In this document: in pieces, positions 6,298-9,779 of the stretch | How positions within the stretch are numbered: position 1 is the first letter of the stretch | How the letters are laid out: the number at the start of each line of letters is the position of its first letter | Source: WS-11 sp035275545 | GTDB taxonomy: Bacteria > Eisenbacteria > RBG-16-71-46 | DNA length: 9,779 bases | Direction: 5' to 3' | Assembly: GCA_035275545.1 (NCBI GenBank) | Contig: DATEMP010000323.1 | Span: 1-9,779 of the forward strand | Program-made: the position numbers and the translations under genes | Notes under the pieces: model-generated | What the model was told of the DNA's origin: nothing | The model's database searches: none | The model's input: the letters and a program-made list of their open reading frames with translations, nothing else

Positions 6298-6312
6298 CCG
6301 ACGCGCCGTCGG
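6298..6312 (-). other. Perfect 6-bp hairpin between the two hydrolase genes
   Basis: CCGACG (6298-6303) and CGTCGG (6307-6312) pair perfectly around a CGC loop. It lies in the 112-bp gap between the TAP-like hydrolase stop and the start of the depolymerase-like gene, just downstream of a longer hairpin. No T-tract follows. Confidence 0.35.
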
Positions 6313-6318
6313 ACCCGG

Positions 6319-6350
6319 GCGGGTCAGCGAACGCGATCGCTCGAACCCGC
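6319..6350 (-). terminator. Two-part hairpin directly after the TAP-like hydrolase stop
   Basis: GCGGGT (6319-6324) pairs with ACCCGC (6345-6350), and inside it AGCGA (6326-6330) pairs with TCGCT (6337-6341) around a 6-nt loop: eleven pairs interrupted by a small internal loop (1 nt against 3). It starts one base past the stop codon. There is no T-tract, so it may be a Rho-assisted end or an mRNA 3'-stabilising stem. A terminator here would make the downstream hydrolase a separate unit. Confidence 0.45.
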
Positions 6351-6351
6351 C

Positions 6352-7830
6352 TCAGTCATTGAACGCGCGCACGGGCTGGAAGCGGATCGGGATCTCGAGC
6401 CGCGCGGTGGACGTCGTGCCGGTCTTCAGGAACTCGAGCATGGCTTCGAGGATGCGCGGCGACGAGAGGAAGAGCGGATCGCTGTGCGTGGCGCCGACGA
6501 TCTGGAGGTGCGTGCTGGTTCGGAACCCGGCGCGGGCGGCCTCCGCCTGCACCGGAGGCGTGCGGACGTCAAGCGTGCCGCTGATGAACAGCGTCGGGAC
6601 CCTGCAGTCCGCGACGTTTCGGCGGAAGCCCTCACCGAGATCTTTCACCTTCCATGCGTCGCAGACGTCGGGGTAGAGGATGTTGGCGACGTCCTGGAGC
6701 ACCGCGCTCGGCGCTTTGGCCTTCACGCGCGCGCGGCGCCATGGCGATGCGCCCGAGGCGCAGTCGGTGCAGTACGTCACCGCCTGGCCGATCCCCGAAC
6801 GTCGCTCACGCGCGACGATGCCGGCCCACCACCGCTGGGTGCGGATGTCGCCGCGTTCCAGGGTCCACGCGAATCCCGGGAGCCACTCGTAGTCGGCGGT
6901 GCCCAGCAGCTGATACGCGGCCCATCGGTAGTCGTAGGGGCCGAGCACGACGGTCAGGCTGTCGGTCGTGTCCCGGGTCGCCTCGTTCGCGATCCGTACG
7001 GAGATCGGGCGACGCTCGAGCGTCTGGATCTGCTTGCGCATGAGCCCGATGAGATCCGGCATGTCCTTGCCCACCGCCGAATCGTGGCTCGCGAGCGCCG
7101 CGACCACCCGCAGCATGCTGTCGACCTGGCCCGGCGGCTTGAGCATGTCGTCCAGGCCCTCGACGCCGGCCAGGATCGCCCGGTGCGCGCGGGTCGGGTG
7201 GCGCCGCATGAAGTCGAGTGCGAGCGTCACGCCGTAGCTGATCGCCCACGGCGTGATGGACTCGGCGCCGAGTGCTTCTCTGAGCGCATCGAGATCGTCG
7301 GCGCTCTCGCTCACCGTGTAGGCATCGAGATCGGCTCCGCGTGCGAGCACCGAGTCGCGGCACTGCCGGCACTTCTCGCCCAGGTCCTTCAGCCACGCTG
7401 CGCGGTCGCCCGGCCGGTCCATCGGATAGTCGGATCGTTCGCTGCAATCTATGGCCGGGGTCGAATGGCCAATGCCCCGCTGGTCGAAGGCGATGACATC
7501 GGCGACCGAACGCAGCGCCATGAACATCGCGAAGCGCCGGCCCCGCGCGGCGTCGATGCCGGAGTTCCCGGGGCCGCCGGCGAGATAGACGATGGGCGGG
7601 CCGGGATGGTCCGAGGTGCTCCGGAACCGGACGAACGCGAGCTCGATGGTCCGGCTGCCCGGCTTCGAGCGGTTCTCGGGCACCCGCAGCGTGCCCCACT
7701 CCGCCGCGACCGTGTCCTTCTTCGACGACACGTACGTGTACGGACGGAGCTGAACCCCCGGCGCCGGGAACGCGGGCGCTGCCGGCAGCAGCAGCAGCAG
7801 AAAGACGATCGAGGCTCGGAGTCGGTGCAT
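6352..7830 (-). CDS. Exported TAP-like alpha/beta hydrolase (tripeptidyl-aminopeptidase-like)
   Basis: A 492-residue serine hydrolase related to Streptomyces tripeptidyl aminopeptidase and proline iminopeptidases (abhydrolase plus C-terminal TAP-like domain). The signal peptide covers residues 1-23 (MHRLRASIVFLLLLLPAAPA). Residues 44-52 (EWGTLRVPE) are typical of the family's first strand. YLAGGPGNSG (82-91) supplies the oxyanion hole. The nucleophile is S198 in WAISYGVTLALDF, where the usual first Gly of GXSYG is Ala196. Acid D421 lies in LFISGTLD and base H449 in VGATHSDP. Cysteines C129, C154, C157, C354, C357, C390 and C409 may pair as disulfides. The expected job is releasing amino acids or short peptides outside the cytoplasm; an esterase role is possible. 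I chose ATG 7830 because the signal peptide then begins the protein; the frame is open to ATG 7908, which would add 26 unlikely residues. No Shine-Dalgarno sequence precedes 7830. Confidence 0.88.
   Translation of the reverse strand: MHRLRASIVFLLLLLPAAPAFPAPGVQLRPYTYVSSKKDTVAAEWGTLRVPENRSKPGSRTIELAFVRFRSTSDHPGPPIVYLAGGPGNSGIDAARGRRFAMFMALRSVADVIAFDQRGIGHSTPAIDCSERSDYPMDRPGDRAAWLKDLGEKCRQCRDSVLARGADLDAYTVSESADDLDALREALGAESITPWAISYGVTLALDFMRRHPTRAHRAILAGVEGLDDMLKPPGQVDSMLRVVAALASHDSAVGKDMPDLIGLMRKQIQTLERRPISVRIANEATRDTTDSLTVVLGPYDYRWAAYQLLGTADYEWLPGFAWTLERGDIRTQRWWAGIVARERRSGIGQAVTYCTDCASGASPWRRARVKAKAPSAVLQDVANILYPDVCDAWKVKDLGEGFRRNVADCRVPTLFISGTLDVRTPPVQAEAARAGFRTSTHLQIVGATHSDPLFLSSPRILEAMLEFLKTGTTSTARLEIPIRFQPVRAFND
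7785..7800 (-). repeat. (CTG)5 trinucleotide run coding the Leu core of a signal peptide
   Basis: Five CTG codons in a row (read on the - strand) encode the poly-Leu core, residues 11-15, of the TAP-like hydrolase leader. Slippage would change the hydrophobic length without shifting the frame. It may simply reflect codon preference. Confidence 0.6.
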
Positions 7831-7838
7831 GAGGAGCG

Positions 7839-7844
7839 AGGCTA
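7839..7844 (-). promoter_or_regulatory. Candidate -10 element ahead of the TAP-like hydrolase
   Basis: Read on the - strand, TAGCCT (TANNNT form) ends eight bases before ATG 7830. The intervening CGCTCCTC offers no Shine-Dalgarno sequence. As with the glycosylase gene, this fits a leaderless transcript. No convincing -35 box is visible, so it remains tentative. It also supports ATG 7830 over the longer frame. Confidence 0.33.
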
Positions 7845-7920
7845 CGGTCGCCGACCGGACCCGTATTGCTTCGGCTGAGCGTTCTTGGCTCCCGTGAGCG
7901 TGACGCACACTCGGCCGTTC

Positions 7921-8643
7921 CTACGCCGCCGGGATTGCAACCCCCAGCCGTCGCGCGAGCGGTAGGGTGTTCGCGCCCGCGATCAGGTCCATGATGGTGT
8001 GTGCGATCATCGACGGCAGCAGCGTGCCGGTCACCAGCACCGGCACCGCGAGCACCAGCCCGATCAGGGCCGAGCGCAGCATCCCGACCAGGCTCTTGTA
8101 CCCGTGCGACAGCCCGAACGAGAGCGTGGCGATCGCAACCGCGAGCCAGAGCGGCAGCCCCCAGCGCGCGAGGTGGTCGGGCACGAAACCGCGGTACATG
8201 AACTCCTCGTAGACGCCGGCCGCGAGCGCCAGCGGCGCAAACGCCGCGAGCTCTCCGGCGCTCCGCGGCAAGATGCGCGCGGTGCCCGCTTCCAGCGGGA
8301 TCCGGCGCACGCGCCGCAGGAACATCGCGACGAACGAGATCACCTGGTGCGCGGCGACGCAGCCGAGGATCCACCACAGCCCGTGACGCGGGAACGCGAT
8401 TGCCTTGCGCACCGTCTGCCAGTGGTCGATCCAGTCCAGCAGCACGGCGACGACCAGGAGCTGGGCAGTGCCCCACACGGAGAGCGCGTAAAGCGAGGGG
8501 CGGGGGCGATTGAGCGCGCGGTCGGCGCGCTCCGAGGTCAGGGCACCGGCGCGCATGCGGCGATGGTTCTCGATCCCGCCCCAGGGGATCGCCACCAGCA
8601 CGAGCAGGAGCCAGAACGCGGCCGGGATGTCGCGCGGGGCCAT
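7921..8643 (-). CDS. CPBP family intramembrane glutamic endopeptidase (CAAX/Abi-like)
   Basis: A 240-residue polytopic membrane protein of the CPBP (Abi, Rce1-related) family. Hydrophobic segments are near residues 9-22, 55-72, 87-108, 132-145, 163-180, 186-210 and 212-224. The catalytic motifs are all present: EEFMYR (E146, E147, R151), FGLSH (F176, H180) and HTIMD (H215, D219), the last matching the family's HXXXN/D. These residues form the glutamate active site in the membrane. Substrates in bacteria are mostly unknown; roles range from bacteriocin self-protection to protein processing. ATG 8643 is preceded by GGGGCG about seven bases away and lies 18 bp after the thiolase stop, so the two are probably co-transcribed. 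Nothing nearby looks like a prenylated or bacteriocin substrate. Confidence 0.9.
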   Translation of the reverse strand: MAPRDIPAAFWLLLVLVAIPWGGIENHRRMRAGALTSERADRALNRPRPSLYALSVWGTAQLLVVAVLLDWIDHWQTVRKAIAFPRHGLWWILGCVAAHQVISFVAMFLRRVRRIPLEAGTARILPRSAGELAAFAPLALAAGVYEEFMYRGFVPDHLARWGLPLWLAVAIATLSFGLSHGYKSLVGMLRSALIGLVLAVPVLVTGTLLPSMIAHTIMDLIAGANTLPLARRLGVAIPAA

Positions 8644-8661
8644 CGGTGACGCCCCGCCCCG

Positions 8662-9779
8662 CTACACCCGCTCGACGAGCACCGCCATGCCCTGCCCGCC
8701 GCTCACGCACAGCGTCGCGATCCCGAACTTGCCCTTCACGCGCGCGAGCTCGTTCAGCAGCGTCACCATGATGCGCGTGCCGCTGCAGCCGGTCGGGTGC
8801 CCGAGCGCAATGCCGCCGCCGTTGGGATTGAGCTTCTCGCGGTCGAAGCGCAACACGCGGTCGCAGGCGAGCACCTGCGAGGCAAACGCCTCGTTCAGCT
8901 CGATGACGTCGATCTGATCGAGCGTCATCTGATGCTTGCTGAGCAGCTTGCGTACCGCGGGGACGGGGGCGAGCCCCATGCGCGCGGGATCCATGCCGAT
9001 CGACACCGAGCCGAGCAGCTGCGCCTGCGGCGTGACGCCGTGGCGCTTCGCCGCCTCCTCGCCGATCACCACGATCGCCGCGGCGCCGTCGGTGATCGCC
9101 GAGGCGTTGCCGGCGGTCACGGTGCCGTCCTGCTTGAACACCGGCTTGAGCTTGGCCATGTCCTCGAGCGACGCGTCGGCGCGGATGTTCTCGTCGCGGG
9201 TCACCGTCACCGCGCGCTTGCCCTCGCCCACCGTGACCGGCACCACCTCGCGCTCGAAGCGCCCTTCCTCCCACGCGCGCGCGGCGCGCTGGTGGCTCGC
9301 GAGCGCGTAGGCGTCCTGCTCCTCGCGTGGCACCTTGTACTCGGTGGCGAGCGTCTCGCTGGTCTCGCCCATGAGCTGGTTGCAGAGCGGGCACAGGTAG
9401 CCGTCGCGGTACATCGCGTCCACCAGCGGCTCGTCACCGAGCTTCTTGCCCCAGCGAACGTCGAGCGCCAGGAACGGGACGCTGGTCATGTGCTCGACGC
9501 CCGCCGCCATCACCACCTCGCTGTCGCCCAGGCGCACGCTCTGCGCGGCGCTGACGATCGCCTGGAGCCCCGAGGCGCAGGCCTTGTGGATCGTGAACGC
9601 GGGCACCGCGTCGCCGAGATCGGCCTTGCGCACGATCTGCCGCGCCAGGTTGGGACCGTTGCCCGCCTGCCGCGCGTGGCCGACGATCGCCTCGTCGAAC
9701 GCCGCGGCGGGAACACCGGCACGCTCGACCGCGGCGCGCGCCACCACGCCGCCCAGCTCGGCGGCCGACGACCGGGCGA
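8662..9779 (-). CDS. Thiolase, probable acetyl-CoA C-acetyltransferase (N-terminus cut by window edge)
   Basis: A cytoplasmic thiolase that condenses two acetyl-CoA to acetoacetyl-CoA or runs the reverse, in fatty-acid breakdown or polyhydroxyalkanoate/ketone routes. 371 residues are visible; about 20-25 are missing. The frame continues past the GTG at 9747 to the edge as ARSSAAELGG, which matches the thiolase N-terminal region, so that GTG is not the start. Numbering visible residues, the acyl-accepting Cys is C67 (HKACASGLQ), NEAF is at 295-298, the catalytic His is H327 (GHPTG) and the second Cys is C357 in LCVSGGQGMA, where the family's CXGGGXG has Ser for the first Gly. An unusual CPLC (C129, C132) precedes MGETSE. 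Acetyl-CoA specificity is likely but not certain against longer 3-ketoacyl substrates. It is followed at 18 bp by the CPBP protease gene. Confidence 0.93.
   Translation of the reverse strand, partial: ARSSAAELGGVVARAAVERAGVPAAAFDEAIVGHARQAGNGPNLARQIVRKADLGDAVPAFTIHKACASGLQAIVSAAQSVRLGDSEVVMAAGVEHMTSVPFLALDVRWGKKLGDEPLVDAMYRDGYLCPLCNQLMGETSETLATEYKVPREEQDAYALASHQRAARAWEEGRFEREVVPVTVGEGKRAVTVTRDENIRADASLEDMAKLKPVFKQDGTVTAGNASAITDGAAAIVVIGEEAAKRHGVTPQAQLLGSVSIGMDPARMGLAPVPAVRKLLSKHQMTLDQIDVIELNEAFASQVLACDRVLRFDREKLNPNGGGIALGHPTGCSGTRIMVTLLNELARVKGKFGIATLCVSGGQGMAVLVERV

Noticed and set aside
5962..7878. A 638-codon open frame on the + strand
   Set aside because: It is antisense to the TAP-like hydrolase, whose triad and signal peptide are clear. 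The translation is Arg/His-rich without motifs.
7831..7908. A longer N-terminus for the TAP-like hydrolase, from ATG 7908
   Set aside because: It would put 26 Arg/Ser/Ala-rich residues before a good signal peptide. The region better serves as promoter and spacer.
6806..9394. A very long open frame on the - strand (862 codons) spanning three genes
   Set aside because: Its product is Arg/Ala/Gly/Pro-rich low-complexity sequence with no motifs. It runs in a shifted frame through the thiolase, CPBP protease and TAP-like genes, each of which has intact catalytic motifs. It is an artefact of scarce stops at high G+C.
9745..9747. GTG as the start codon of the thiolase
   Set aside because: The frame stays open upstream and encodes residues matching the thiolase N-terminal region (SSAAELGG), so the true start lies beyond the window.
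1..9779. CRISPR arrays, insertion sequences, tRNA or rRNA genes, integrase or toxin-antitoxin genes
   Set aside because: No spaced direct repeats, terminal inverted repeats with transposase, or structured RNA gene pattern was seen on either strand. Base composition looks even across the window, giving no sign of a recent insertion.

Overview
The window is GC-rich DNA (about 70% G+C by eye) from a Gram-negative-type bacterium: it encodes an outer-membrane-type barrel with a signal peptide and several exported enzymes. One secreted hydrolase ends in a FlgD/Por-like immunoglobulin-fold tail (PNP...VYDLAGRRI...GVYLVR...RKILVLK), a module common in Candidatus Eisenbacteria, Latescibacteria and the wider FCB group. 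An Eisenbacteria-like source is therefore my best guess, but it is inference; no marker gene is present. No rRNA, tRNA, CRISPR, transposon or phage feature was seen.

Left third (1-3849): a metal-uptake locus on the + strand. It runs: a small His/Cys-rich membrane-anchored peptide (496-786), an outer-membrane barrel with a His-containing C-terminus (909-2003), a ZnuA-like metal-binding protein (2024-3028) and an ABC-3 family permease (3025-3849, 4-bp overlap). A matching ATPase is absent from the window. A possible divergent gene (start at 333, - strand, running off the left edge) would encode an exported histidine-rich protein. The roughly 120-160 bp between the divergent starts is the likely shared regulatory region. 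Together the products suggest a route for zinc (or manganese) across both membranes, probably induced by metal shortage.

Middle (3900-4787): a DNA glycosylase of the Fpg/Nei family on the + strand. It begins with GTG, lacks a Shine-Dalgarno sequence and has a TANNNT hexamer 7 nt upstream, suggesting its own promoter and a leaderless mRNA.

Right half (4800-9779): four genes on the - strand, in transcription order a thiolase (N-terminus cut by the window edge), a CPBP/CAAX-type intramembrane protease 18 bp later, an exported TAP-like alpha/beta hydrolase, and a secreted PHB-depolymerase-like hydrolase with the C-terminal sorting-type tail. The last two are both exported serine hydrolases and may serve nutrient scavenging. 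Hairpins lie between them. The fourth gene converges on the glycosylase with only 12 bp between stops.

The most interesting part is the metal locus: an uncharacterised His/Cys peptide and barrel are welded to an ATPase-less ZnuAB pair, with a possible His-rich exported protein divergent from it.
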